The translations under genes were made by a program, and so were the position numbers. Positions 25,113 through 33,018 of a DNA stretch of 64,000 bases are shown here, one piece after another. This DNA comes from Cellulomonas sp. WB94 (GTDB lineage: Bacteria; Actinomycetota; Actinomycetes; Actinomycetales; Cellulomonadaceae), in NCBI RefSeq assembly GCF_003115775.1, contig NZ_QEES01000002.1:2542001-2606000 (forward strand). The letters run 5' to 3'. Positions within the stretch are counted from its first letter, which is position 1; the number at the start of each line of letters is the position of its first letter. The notes beneath the pieces were generated by a model, which saw nothing but the letters and a program-made list of their open reading frames with translations, was not told the DNA's origin and ran no database searches.

Positions 25113-26339
25113 ATGGCAGCGACGCAGGACATCGTCATCGTGGGCGCCGGGCTCGCGGGGGCCAACGCCGCCGCGTCGCTGCGCATCGAGGAGTTCACCG
25201 GGCGGATCATCCTGATCGGCGACGAGCCGTACCTGCCGTACGAGCGCCCGCCGCTCTCGAAGGGGTACCTGCTCGGCAACGACGAGCTCGAGACCGCGTT
25301 CGTGCACCCGGCCGACTGGTACGCCGAGCACGCCGTCGAGCTCCGCACGGACGTCGAGGTCGTGGCGCTGGACCGTCCGGCGCACGAGGTCGTGCTGGCC
25401 GGCGGTGAGCGCGTGCCCTATGGCAAGGTGCTGCTCGCCACCGGGTCCGAGCCGTTGCGGCTCGACGTGCCCGGGGCCGACCTCGCCGGCGTGCTGACGC
25501 TGCGCCGCATCGAGGACAGCCAGCGCCTCAAGGACGCCTACACGCGCGCGTCCAGCGTCGTCATCGTCGGCGGTGGCTGGATCGGGCTCGAGACCGCGGC
25601 AGCCGCCCGTGCGGCGGGCCTCGACGTCACGCTGCTAGAACGTGGTGAGCTGCCCCTGCTGCGCGTCCTCGGCCCCGAGGTCGCCCCCGTCTTCGCCGAC
25701 CTGCACCGCGAGCACGGCGTCGACCTGCGCACCGGCGCCGTCGTCGCAGAGATCCTCGGGGTCGATGGCGTGGTCACCGGCGTCCGTCTCGGCGACGGCT
25801 CGACCATCGACACCGAGCTCGTCGTCGTCGGCGTCGGCATCCGTCCCCGCACCGAGCTCGCCACCGCCTCGGGCCTCGACGTCGACAACGGCATCGTCAC
25901 TGACGAGCACCTGCGGACCTTCGACCCCGACGTGTTCGCGGCGGGTGACGTCGCCAACGCGATGCACCCGCTGCTGGGGCGACGCCTGCGCGTCGAGCAC
26001 TGGGCGAACGCGATCCGCCAGGGCGAGCTGGCCGGGCGCACCATGCTGGGTCGCGACGACGTCGACGACAGGCCGCCGTACTTCTTCAGCGACCAGTACG
26101 ACCTGGGCATGGAGTACACGGGCTACGTGGAGCCAGGTGACGCCGACCGCGTGGTGTTCCGGGGCGATGTCGCCGCGCGCGAGTTCGTCGCGTTCTGGCT
26201 CTCGGGGGACCGCGTGCTCGCCGGCATGAACGTCAACGTCTGGGACGTCGCCGACATGATCGACGTCCTCATCCGCTCCGGTCGATCCGTCGACGTCGCC
26301 CGGCTCACCGACCTCGCTGTCGGGCTCGACGAGGTCTGA
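25113..26339 (+). CDS. FAD-dependent ferredoxin/rubredoxin reductase family protein
   Basis: A 408-residue pyridine nucleotide-disulfide oxidoreductase of the ferredoxin/putidaredoxin reductase type. The FAD motif is IVIVGAGLAGANAAASLR, the NAD(P) motif VVIVGGGWIGLETAA, and the second FAD motif DVFAAGDVAN; a C-terminal reductase domain follows (PPYFFSDQYDLGMEYTGY). It passes electrons from NAD(P)H to a small iron-sulfur or haem partner, which is not encoded in the window. ATG at 25113 after GAGGAG. Its place after the CatE-like gene suggests it supports aromatic or quinone metabolism, but this is inference. Confidence 0.92.
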   Translation: MAATQDIVIVGAGLAGANAAASLRIEEFTGRIILIGDEPYLPYERPPLSKGYLLGNDELETAFVHPADWYAEHAVELRTDVEVVALDRPAHEVVLAGGERVPYGKVLLATGSEPLRLDVPGADLAGVLTLRRIEDSQRLKDAYTRASSVVIVGGGWIGLETAAAARAAGLDVTLLERGELPLLRVLGPEVAPVFADLHREHGVDLRTGAVVAEILGVDGVVTGVRLGDGSTIDTELVVVGVGIRPRTELATASGLDVDNGIVTDEHLRTFDPDVFAAGDVANAMHPLLGRRLRVEHWANAIRQGELAGRTMLGRDDVDDRPPYFFSDQYDLGMEYTGYVEPGDADRVVFRGDVAAREFVAFWLSGDRVLAGMNVNVWDVADMIDVLIRSGRSVDVARLTDLAVGLDEV

Positions 26340-26362
26340 GCCGGAGGCGCGCGTGCCGCCCC

Positions 26363-27403
26363 TCAGCCTGCCATCGCGGCGGCTGTGTGCTCGGGCGGGA
26401 CCTCCTCGCCCCGACGCACGGGGCCTGGGGGAGTGCCGTCGCCGAACGGACGGCCGCCCAGCGCCGCACGGCCGTGCGGCGTGAGCCACCCCGTCAGGTC
26501 GGGACCGTCCGGCACGATCTGCGTCGGGTTCACGTCCGTGTGGACCACGTAGTAGTGCCGCTTGATGTGGTCGAAGTCGATCGTGTCCCCGAAGCCCGGC
26601 GTCTGGAACAGGTCGCGCGCGTAGGCCCAGAGCACCGGCATCTCGGTGAGCTTGGACCGGTTGCACTTGAAGTGCCCGTGGTAGACGGCGTCGAAGCGCA
26701 CGAGGGTCGTGAACAGCCGCACGTCGGCCTCGGTGATCGTGTCACCGACGAGGTAGCGCTGCGAGCTCAGCCGCTCGGAGAGCCAGTCGAGGCGCGCGAA
26801 CAACCTGCCGTACGCCCGGTCGTACGCGGCCTGCGAGCCTGCGAACCCGCAGCGGTAGACCCCGTTGTTGACGTCCCGGAACACCGCGAGGGCAACAGCG
26901 TCGATCTCGTCACGCAGGTGCTCGGGGTACAGGTCCGGCGCGCCCTCGCGGTGGAGCGAGCGCCACTCGGTCGACAGGTCGAGGGTCATCTGTGCGTAGT
27001 CGTTCGTCACCACCTTACCCGACGACACGTCCACCATCGCCGGGACCGTGATGCCCCGCTCGTACCCCGGGAACCGCGCGAAGTACGCGTCCTGGATCCG
27101 CTCGATGCCGAGCACGGGGTCGACACCGCCAGGGTCGAGGTCGAACGTCCACGAGCGACGGTCGTGCGTGGGCCCGCAGATGCCCATCGAGATCGCCTCC
27201 TCGAGGCCCAGCAGCCGCCGCACGATCACGGCCCGGTTCGCCCACGGGCACGCACGCGAGACGACCAGCCGGTAGCGACCCGCCTCGACCGGGAAGCCGT
27301 CGCGGCCGTCCGCCGTGATGCGGGTCGCGATGTAGCGCTGGTCGCGGGTGAACTCGGTGCCCGGCGTCACGTAGGCCCCCGTGGTGCTGTTCTCGTCCGT
27401 CAT
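26363..27403 (-). CDS. Glutathionyl-hydroquinone reductase-like (Xi-class GST) protein
   Basis: A 346-residue thioredoxin-fold transferase with the omega/Xi-class active site RACPWANRAV (catalytic Cys52). The C-terminal helical domain carries YLVGDTITEADVRLFTTLVRF and FKCNRSKLTEMPVLW, typical of YqjG/ECM4. In proteobacteria these enzymes reductively remove glutathione from glutathionyl-hydroquinones. Actinobacteria usually make mycothiol, so the thiol partner here is uncertain. It is convergent with the ferredoxin reductase gene and 24 bp from it. With the MarR/CatE genes it makes a plausible quinone-detoxification neighbourhood. No MarR operator is seen at its own promoter. Confidence 0.9.
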   Translation of the reverse strand: MTDENSTTGAYVTPGTEFTRDQRYIATRITADGRDGFPVEAGRYRLVVSRACPWANRAVIVRRLLGLEEAISMGICGPTHDRRSWTFDLDPGGVDPVLGIERIQDAYFARFPGYERGITVPAMVDVSSGKVVTNDYAQMTLDLSTEWRSLHREGAPDLYPEHLRDEIDAVALAVFRDVNNGVYRCGFAGSQAAYDRAYGRLFARLDWLSERLSSQRYLVGDTITEADVRLFTTLVRFDAVYHGHFKCNRSKLTEMPVLWAYARDLFQTPGFGDTIDFDHIKRHYYVVHTDVNPTQIVPDGPDLTGWLTPHGRAALGGRPFGDGTPPGPVRRGEEVPPEHTAAAMAG

Positions 27404-27484
27404 ACGACGATCTTGCCCGCCCGCTGTCAGGTGCGCGGCCCGGTCGACGTCACATGGCGGTCGTCCGGGTAGCGGGTGTGGTGG

Positions 27485-28408
27485 TCAGCAGCCGGGGCCG
27501 TGGGGGTTGGTGAGGCAGGTGTCGGCGACGAGGTGGGTGCGGCGTTCGACGACGGTCAGGGCCGGGTGGGTCGTGGTGGTGGTGGCGGTGCCGGTGATGG
27601 GCCGCCAGGTGGTGTCTCCGGCGATCTGGTAGGTGCCGGTCCAGGTGGTGGTCAACGTCAGGGTGTAGGTGCCGGGGGCCTGGTAGGGGTGGCCGTGGGA
27701 CCCGGCCGGGTAGACGCTGCCGGGGGTCGTCGGGGGCGTGCTGCCGTCGGTCGGGTAGGGCAGGCCGGGGTCGGGGGTGTCCAGGGGCGGGGTGTCGTCC
27801 CCGAAGTCCCAGCGGTAGGTGGTGGGGGTGGCGTGCACGGTGACCGGGTAGCCGAGCAGGGTGGTGGTCAGGTCGACCGGGGTCGGATCGGCGCTGACGA
27901 TGACCCCGTACCCGACCAGGACGTACCCGGTGCCGGGTTGCACGGTGGTCGCGGTGGGGGTCAGGGGCAGGCGCCGGAAGTCGGCGGTGGTCAGGGCGGG
28001 CAGGACGTCTTGAGGGCAGGCCCCGGCCGTGAGGTACGTCCAGGGGGTCCACGCAGCGGTCGCGCTGGTCCGGGTGCGGGTCCACAACGGGTCCAGGGCG
28101 GTGACCCCGACCCCGCAGAACACCGCGGGCACCGCCCCGCTCGCGGCCCCGCACGGACCGTTCAACGCGGTCGTCAACGGCACCGTCGTCACGTTGCACT
28201 GCACGCCCCGGGCGTACTCCTTCAGCACCGCCACCGGGTCACCCGCCGCCACCGCCACCGCATGCGCCGCCACCTCGGCCTGCCACTCGCGCGCCGAGAG
28301 TTGATAGGCGCCCCCGTTGGCACCCACACCCACGTCCATTGCGGCGGCCGACGAGCCGACACCGAACGCGACACCCGCAAGAATCAGGACCGAAGCCAGG
28401 GTTCGCAC
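27485..28408 (-). CDS. Secreted PKD-like domain protein
   Basis: A 307-residue protein with a signal peptide (MRTLASVLILAGVAFGVGSSAAA) and a Thr/Pro-rich ectodomain. A PKD-type motif is visible around residues 195-260: YRWDFGDDTPPLDTP, then HPYQAPGTYTLTLTTTW. Four cysteines lie at about 68-120 and two near the C-terminus (DTCL...GPGC), fitting an exported disulfide-bonded protein. The GTG start shares one base with the stop of the upstream lipoprotein gene (TAGTG), so the pair is coupled. Function unknown; a surface adhesion or substrate-binding role is a guess. Confidence 0.8.
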   Translation of the reverse strand: MRTLASVLILAGVAFGVGSSAAAMDVGVGANGGAYQLSAREWQAEVAAHAVAVAAGDPVAVLKEYARGVQCNVTTVPLTTALNGPCGAASGAVPAVFCGVGVTALDPLWTRTRTSATAAWTPWTYLTAGACPQDVLPALTTADFRRLPLTPTATTVQPGTGYVLVGYGVIVSADPTPVDLTTTLLGYPVTVHATPTTYRWDFGDDTPPLDTPDPGLPYPTDGSTPPTTPGSVYPAGSHGHPYQAPGTYTLTLTTTWTGTYQIAGDTTWRPITGTATTTTTHPALTVVERRTHLVADTCLTNPHGPGC

Positions 28409-29043
28409 TACTCCTCGATGAGGTCGGCCTGGGCCTCACGCACCAGCCAGCGGCCAGAGTCGCGGACGACGTTCATGTGGATGTGTGCAACCTTCGTCGG
28501 CAGTGACTCCTCGACGACGGTCCCTGCCTTGTCTACGACCTGCCAGGGGCCCTGGGTGAGCTCGAGGTCGACGTCGAAAAATGCGCCCCGTGTCACCTCG
28601 ATGCCGGTTGCGGATGCGATGGATGTAGCCAAGCCCTCCTGATGCTCAGAGAGACCGACTTGCCGCTCCACCTCATCCGCCAGTCCGGCACAGAAGATGC
28701 ACTCAGGATGGCTGAGGCTGTTCCAGTCGCTGATGTCGCCCGTGTTTAGGGCATAGGGATACAGCTCGAGGAAGTACGTGGCCGTCGCGATGGCACCATC
28801 GACATTGACGGTGTCCATCGCGGCCGGACGCTCGGGCTTCGGCGTTGCCGTCGGGCTGGGCGTGGCGGCCGCGGTCGGTGTCGTCGAAGCGACGACCGTC
28901 GGGACAGAGCTCGTCGAGGTGGCCACCGGGGCGGAGCCGCCGGACGAGCAGCCACCGAGCAGCCCGAGCGCCAGCACCGCCGCGAGAGCAAACCTGACCG
29001 CGCGCGAGGAGACGACGTCGGGCACGGGCAGGGTGCGGGGCAT
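28408..29043 (-). CDS. DUF6318-like lipoprotein
   Basis: A lipoprotein with the lipobox LGLLGGCSSGG near residue 33, then a Thr/Pro/Ala-rich linker and a compact domain (AAMDTVNVDGAIATATYFLELYPYALNTGD, here split as residues about 75-104) with the pair SHPECIFCAGL. The family name is recalled from similar pairs in Micrococcales. I use the ATG at 29043 because GGTAGG lies nine bases upstream; a GTG at 29067 is possible. It is upstream of, and coupled to, the PKD protein gene. Confidence 0.78.
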   Translation of the reverse strand: MPRTLPVPDVVSSRAVRFALAAVLALGLLGGCSSGGSAPVATSTSSVPTVVASTTPTAAATPSPTATPKPERPAAMDTVNVDGAIATATYFLELYPYALNTGDISDWNSLSHPECIFCAGLADEVERQVGLSEHQEGLATSIASATGIEVTRGAFFDVDLELTQGPWQVVDKAGTVVEESLPTKVAHIHMNVVRDSGRWLVREAQADLIEE

Positions 29044-29202
29044 GCCCGAGAACCTACCGATAACCACCCAACCCGGTCAGCCGATCTCACATCCCTGTGG
29101 ATGAGCTTCAGAGCCTGGTCCGCCGCGCGGACGCGATGCCGGTGCCGCCGCCGACTCGCCGCCTACAGTTGACCGGCCATCGCCGTCGACCCCAGGAGCG
29201 CC

Positions 29203-31035
29203 GTGCCGCACCATCCCCGCGCACGCCGCGCCGCCGTGCACGGTCGGCGTCAGGCGGCGGCAGGTATGGCTGCGCTCGTGGCTCTGGGCGTGGGTGCGTG
29301 CACGACCGGCACCCCCGTCGAGCGTGCGCCGAGTCCGAGCGTGGCGCTGAGCGCGACTGCGTCACCGACCACGGCGACCCCCACCGCTGCACCGACGCCC
29401 CTCGTCGTCCCCGTCGAGACGCGCCCGCCCGGCGGACCGGTCACGCTCGTTCCCGACGCAGATCCCGAGACGACCGCGATGGCAGCGAGCCGCGCGCTGT
29501 ACGTCCACGCGCCGACGGTCGTGCTCGCGCCCGTGAACGACGTCGCCGCGCAGCTGACCGGGGCGTCGGCCGCCGTGGGCCTCGGCGTCCCGCTGCTGCT
29601 CACGGGCGGGACCGTCGTCGGGGCGGACGTCGCGGTCGAGCTCGACCGTCTCGGAGCGGACGTCGTGCTGGCGGTGGGCTCGGCCGTGGTGCCCGCGGGA
29701 GTGGCAGCCGTCCAGCAGGCTGTGGGCGACATCCCCGGCGCGGCCGCGATCGCGTCCGGGGCGGCCGCGCAGGTCGTCGAGCCCGGTCTCGAGGTCGCGG
29801 CGGTGGTCGGGCTCGCGCGGCCGGCCGTGGCGACCCTCGTCGTGCAGGGCCAGGACGTCGCCGCGGCGCCTGCGATCACCCCGACTCCTCAGGACATGTC
29901 GCTGTGGCTTCCTTCCGAGCCGACGGGTGCGCCCCGCCCGCCGCGTCCGCCCGCCCCGCCGGTCGTCCCGGCGTTCTCTCCCGCGGCCACGCCTTCGGGG
30001 ACGCTCGTCCTGACCGACGGCGCGCCCACCCACCTCGCAGCGCTGGCGACGGCGAGGGCCGCGGGCGTCCCGGTCCAGGTGGTGCCGGGCGGCGACCCGC
30101 GGCTGTTCGCGACAGCAGTCGACGCGCTCGGAGTGGTCAGGCCGACCGCGGTGCTGGCGCTGGGCTCGGTGTTCGGGACACCCGAGCTGCTCGCAGCGCG
30201 CGTCGCGGCGGCCGCCACCGGTGTCCAGCTTCCGGGCGGCGGGCAGCTCGTCTTCCCGACGGCGCCAGGCGTGCCCGGCAAGCGGTACGTCGCGCTGTAC
30301 GGGTCGCCCGGGACTCCCGGTCTAGGGGTGCTCGGCGAGCAGGACGACGCCGCGACGGTGGCCCGGGCCGAGGCCACGGCGGCCGAGTACCGTCCGCTCA
30401 CCACTGACACCGTCGTCCCGACGCTCGAGATCATCGCGACGGTCGCCTCAGCCGGTCCGGGGTCGGACGGCAACTACTCCGCCGAGCGTCCGCCGGCCGA
30501 GCTGCGGCCGCTGATCGACGCCGCCGGGGCTGCGGGCATGACCGTCCTGCTGGACCTGCAGCCCGGTCGGACCGACTTCCTCACCCAGGCTCAGCAGTAC
30601 GCCGAGCTGCTCGCCCTGCCGCACGTCGGCCTGGCGCTCGACCCGGAGTGGCGGCTCGCGCCGGACCAGGTGCACCTCCGGCAGATCGGGAGCGTCGGGA
30701 TCGACGAGATCAACGCGACGGCCGCGTGGCTCGCCGACTTCACGCGCGCGCGGGCACTGCCCCAGAAGATGCTCGTGCTGCACGAGTTCGCGCCCCGCAT
30801 GATCGTCGATCGCGAGCGACTCGGCCTGAGCCGGGACGAGCTCGCCGTCGTGCTCCACGTCGACGGGCAGGGTGGGCAGCCCGCCAAGGCCGGGACGTGG
30901 GCGCGACTGCAGGAGGGGGCACCGGCCGGCGTCCGGTGGGGCTGGAAGAACTTCTACGACGAGGACTCGCCGATGCTGGACCCCATCCAGACGATGGCCG
31001 TGCAGCCGATCCCCGACCTGGTCACCTACCAGTAG
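29203..31035 (+). CDS. Lipoprotein with cell-wall-binding-repeat-like N-terminal half
   Basis: A 610-residue exported protein. The lipobox-like ALVALGVGACTTG (Cys33) follows a basic start, then a Thr/Pro linker. Residues about 95-200 resemble CW_binding_2 modules (VVLAPVNDVAAQLTGA, LGVPLLLTGG, LDRLGADVVLAVGS), repeated more weakly near 265-340. Residues about 400-600 form a separate domain with LEIIATVASAGPGSDGNYS, VLLDLQPGRTDFL and GLALDPEWRL, resembling a TIM-barrel glycosidase-like domain; catalysis is unproven. GTG start after AGGAG; TACAGT at 29164-29169 may be its -10. Probably anchored outside the membrane. Confidence 0.78.
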   Translation: MPHHPRARRAAVHGRRQAAAGMAALVALGVGACTTGTPVERAPSPSVALSATASPTTATPTAAPTPLVVPVETRPPGGPVTLVPDADPETTAMAASRALYVHAPTVVLAPVNDVAAQLTGASAAVGLGVPLLLTGGTVVGADVAVELDRLGADVVLAVGSAVVPAGVAAVQQAVGDIPGAAAIASGAAAQVVEPGLEVAAVVGLARPAVATLVVQGQDVAAAPAITPTPQDMSLWLPSEPTGAPRPPRPPAPPVVPAFSPAATPSGTLVLTDGAPTHLAALATARAAGVPVQVVPGGDPRLFATAVDALGVVRPTAVLALGSVFGTPELLAARVAAAATGVQLPGGGQLVFPTAPGVPGKRYVALYGSPGTPGLGVLGEQDDAATVARAEATAAEYRPLTTDTVVPTLEIIATVASAGPGSDGNYSAERPPAELRPLIDAAGAAGMTVLLDLQPGRTDFLTQAQQYAELLALPHVGLALDPEWRLAPDQVHLRQIGSVGIDEINATAAWLADFTRARALPQKMLVLHEFAPRMIVDRERLGLSRDELAVVLHVDGQGGQPAKAGTWARLQEGAPAGVRWGWKNFYDEDSPMLDPIQTMAVQPIPDLVTYQ

Positions 31036-31133
31036 CCCTGCGCGCGCCCGCGGGGTCGGTGGGTGCCACGATGAGAACGAGGGCGGGACGTCGCCCAGGG
31101 TGAGTGAACTCGGTCCGCCCCGAGGAGGCCGTC

Positions 31134-32054
31134 ATGGCCGGGCAGAAGAACGTTCACGTCGACGGGCACAGGTCTCGGTCGGTGGCCGTGACCTGCGTGG
31201 CAGCCCTCGCCCTGATCCTCGCGGGGTGCACGACGGGGACCGGCGGTGAGCCGACCCCGACCACGACCCCGAGCCCGAGCGCCACGCCGAGCGTGACCGC
31301 GTCGGTCACCCCGAGCCCGTCACCGACCGTCTCACCGACGAGCGCGCCGGTCGTCGTGCCCGTGTACTTCATGATCGACACCCGAACGGGGCTGCGGCTC
31401 GCGCGCGAGCAGCGCGCAGTCACGGGGTCAGACCCGATCCGGGCGGCCGTCGAGGCGATGATCGCCGGACCGACCGACCCTGACTACACGACCACCTGGA
31501 ACCGTACGACCACGGTGCTCGGCACGAGTCGCGTCGACGGTGCGATCGTCGTGGACCTCTCGGCCGACGCGCGGACCGCGAACGTCGGGTCGGCGGGTGC
31601 GGCTCTGATGATCCAGCAGCTCGTCTACACGGCGACCGGTGCGGCAGGCGATCCCGGGACGCCGGTCCTCCTGCGGATCGACGGCAAGCCGGCAGGCGAG
31701 CTGTGGGGTGTGGTGTCGTGGGATGCGCCGATCACGCGTGAGGACCCGATCTCGGTGCGGCTGCTTGTCCAGATCGACTCCCCGGTGCAGGGCGCCCGAG
31801 CGACCTCGCCGTTGCGCGTCACCGGCGAGGCCGCGGTGTTCGAGGCGGTGCTGCACTGGGCCGTGCGCGACGCGAGCGGCGTCGAGGTCTCGTCGGGCGT
31901 GACGATGACCGCCGAGGGCCAGACGTTCGCCCCGTACGCGTTCGACGTCGAGCTGACCCCGGGCGCCTACACCGTGGTGATCACCGAGGACGACTCGTCG
32001 GACGGGGAGGGCGGCACCCCGATGAGCGACTCCCGAGCGGTGACGGTGACCTGA
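31134..32054 (+). CDS. GerMN/Gmad2-domain lipoprotein
   Basis: A 306-residue lipoprotein: lipobox LALILAGCTTG (about residue 33), a Thr/Pro/Ser linker, a GerMN domain (about 80-185; VPVYFMIDTRTGLRLARE, VVDLSADARTANVGSAG) and a C-terminal Gmad2 immunoglobulin-like domain (about 205-300; SPVQGARATSPLRVTGEA). These domains occur in spore-germination proteins but also widely in non-sporulating actinobacteria. The ATG at 31134 has GAGGAGG five bases upstream; a GTG at 31104 is a weaker alternative. It follows another lipoprotein by 98 bp on the same strand. Confidence 0.88.
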   Translation: MAGQKNVHVDGHRSRSVAVTCVAALALILAGCTTGTGGEPTPTTTPSPSATPSVTASVTPSPSPTVSPTSAPVVVPVYFMIDTRTGLRLAREQRAVTGSDPIRAAVEAMIAGPTDPDYTTTWNRTTTVLGTSRVDGAIVVDLSADARTANVGSAGAALMIQQLVYTATGAAGDPGTPVLLRIDGKPAGELWGVVSWDAPITREDPISVRLLVQIDSPVQGARATSPLRVTGEAAVFEAVLHWAVRDASGVEVSSGVTMTAEGQTFAPYAFDVELTPGAYTVVITEDDSSDGEGGTPMSDSRAVTVT

Positions 32055-32120
32055 CGGCGGCGTGCCCCGACCGGCCCGAGCGCCGTGGTGCGACCCGACG
32101 GGCCGTGTCAGGCTGGGCGC

Positions 32121-32912
32121 ATGTCGACGACTCCTCCCACGCAGCGTCCCGTCCGCATCGGCGTCCAGCTTCAGCCGCAGCACGCCGAGTACGCCCAGAT
32201 CCGCGACGCGGTCGCCCGTGCCGAGGACGCCGGGGTGGACGTGGTCTTCAACTGGGATCACTTCTTCCCCCTGAGCGGCGACCCGGACGGCAAGCACTTC
32301 GAGTGCTGGACGATGCTCGGCGCGTGGGCCGAGCAGACGAGTCGCGTGCAGATCGGTGCGCTCGTGACGTGCAACTCCTACCGGAAGCCCGAGCTCCTGG
32401 CGGACATGGCCCGCACGGTCGACCACATCTCCGGTGGGCGTCTCATCCTCGGGATCGGTGCGGGCTGGTTCGAGAAGGACTACGACGAGTTCGGCTACGA
32501 GTTCGGCACTCCCGGGTCGAGGATCGCGGCGCTCGGCGAGGCGCTGCCGCGGATCAAGGCGCGGTGGGCGGCATCGAACCCGGCGCCGACGCGTGAGATC
32601 CCGATCCTCGTCGGCGGCGGCGGCGAGCGGAAGACGCTGCGCGTCGTCGCTGAGCATGCGGACGTCTGGCACTCGTTCGGCGACCTCGAGGTGCTGAAGC
32701 GCAAGAGCGCCATCCTCGCCGAGCACGGCGCTGCGGTCGGGCGCGACACCTCGCTCGTCGAGCGGTCGGTCGCCGTCCAGCGGCCGCCGGCAGCCGTGGG
32801 CGACGACCTCGTCGCGGCAGGCGCGACGCTGCTCACGGTCGGCGTGAGCGGGCCGGACTACGACCTCCGGCTCGTCCGCGACTGGGTGGCCTGGCGGGAC
32901 GCGCGGGGCTGA
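32121..32912 (+). CDS. LLM-class F420-dependent oxidoreductase
   Basis: A 263-residue luciferase-like TIM barrel: RIGVQLQPQHAEYAQIRD, GVDVVFNWDHFFPL, then the cofactor region ARTVDHISGGRLILGIGAGW. These match the F420-binding LLM subfamily common in actinobacteria. Substrate unknown. There is no Shine-Dalgarno; CAGGCT lies six bases upstream of the ATG, consistent with a leaderless mRNA. With the F420-type reductase at 21.2 kb, it suggests that the organism makes coenzyme F420. Confidence 0.9.
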   Translation: MSTTPPTQRPVRIGVQLQPQHAEYAQIRDAVARAEDAGVDVVFNWDHFFPLSGDPDGKHFECWTMLGAWAEQTSRVQIGALVTCNSYRKPELLADMARTVDHISGGRLILGIGAGWFEKDYDEFGYEFGTPGSRIAALGEALPRIKARWAASNPAPTREIPILVGGGGERKTLRVVAEHADVWHSFGDLEVLKRKSAILAEHGAAVGRDTSLVERSVAVQRPPAAVGDDLVAAGATLLTVGVSGPDYDLRLVRDWVAWRDARG

Positions 32913-33018
32913 CCTGCGGACACGGTCGACGCCGCGGCGCGACGCGAGATGTCCGGTCTGCGCCGGAGTGTCCGGGGCTGCTGTCGAACGACGTGAGCGC
33001 TCGACCTAGGCTGCAAGG

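Noticed and set aside
31134-32054. Evidence for sporulation from the GerMN/Gmad2 domains
   Set aside because: These domains are widespread in lipoproteins of non-sporulating actinobacteria; no other sporulation gene is present.
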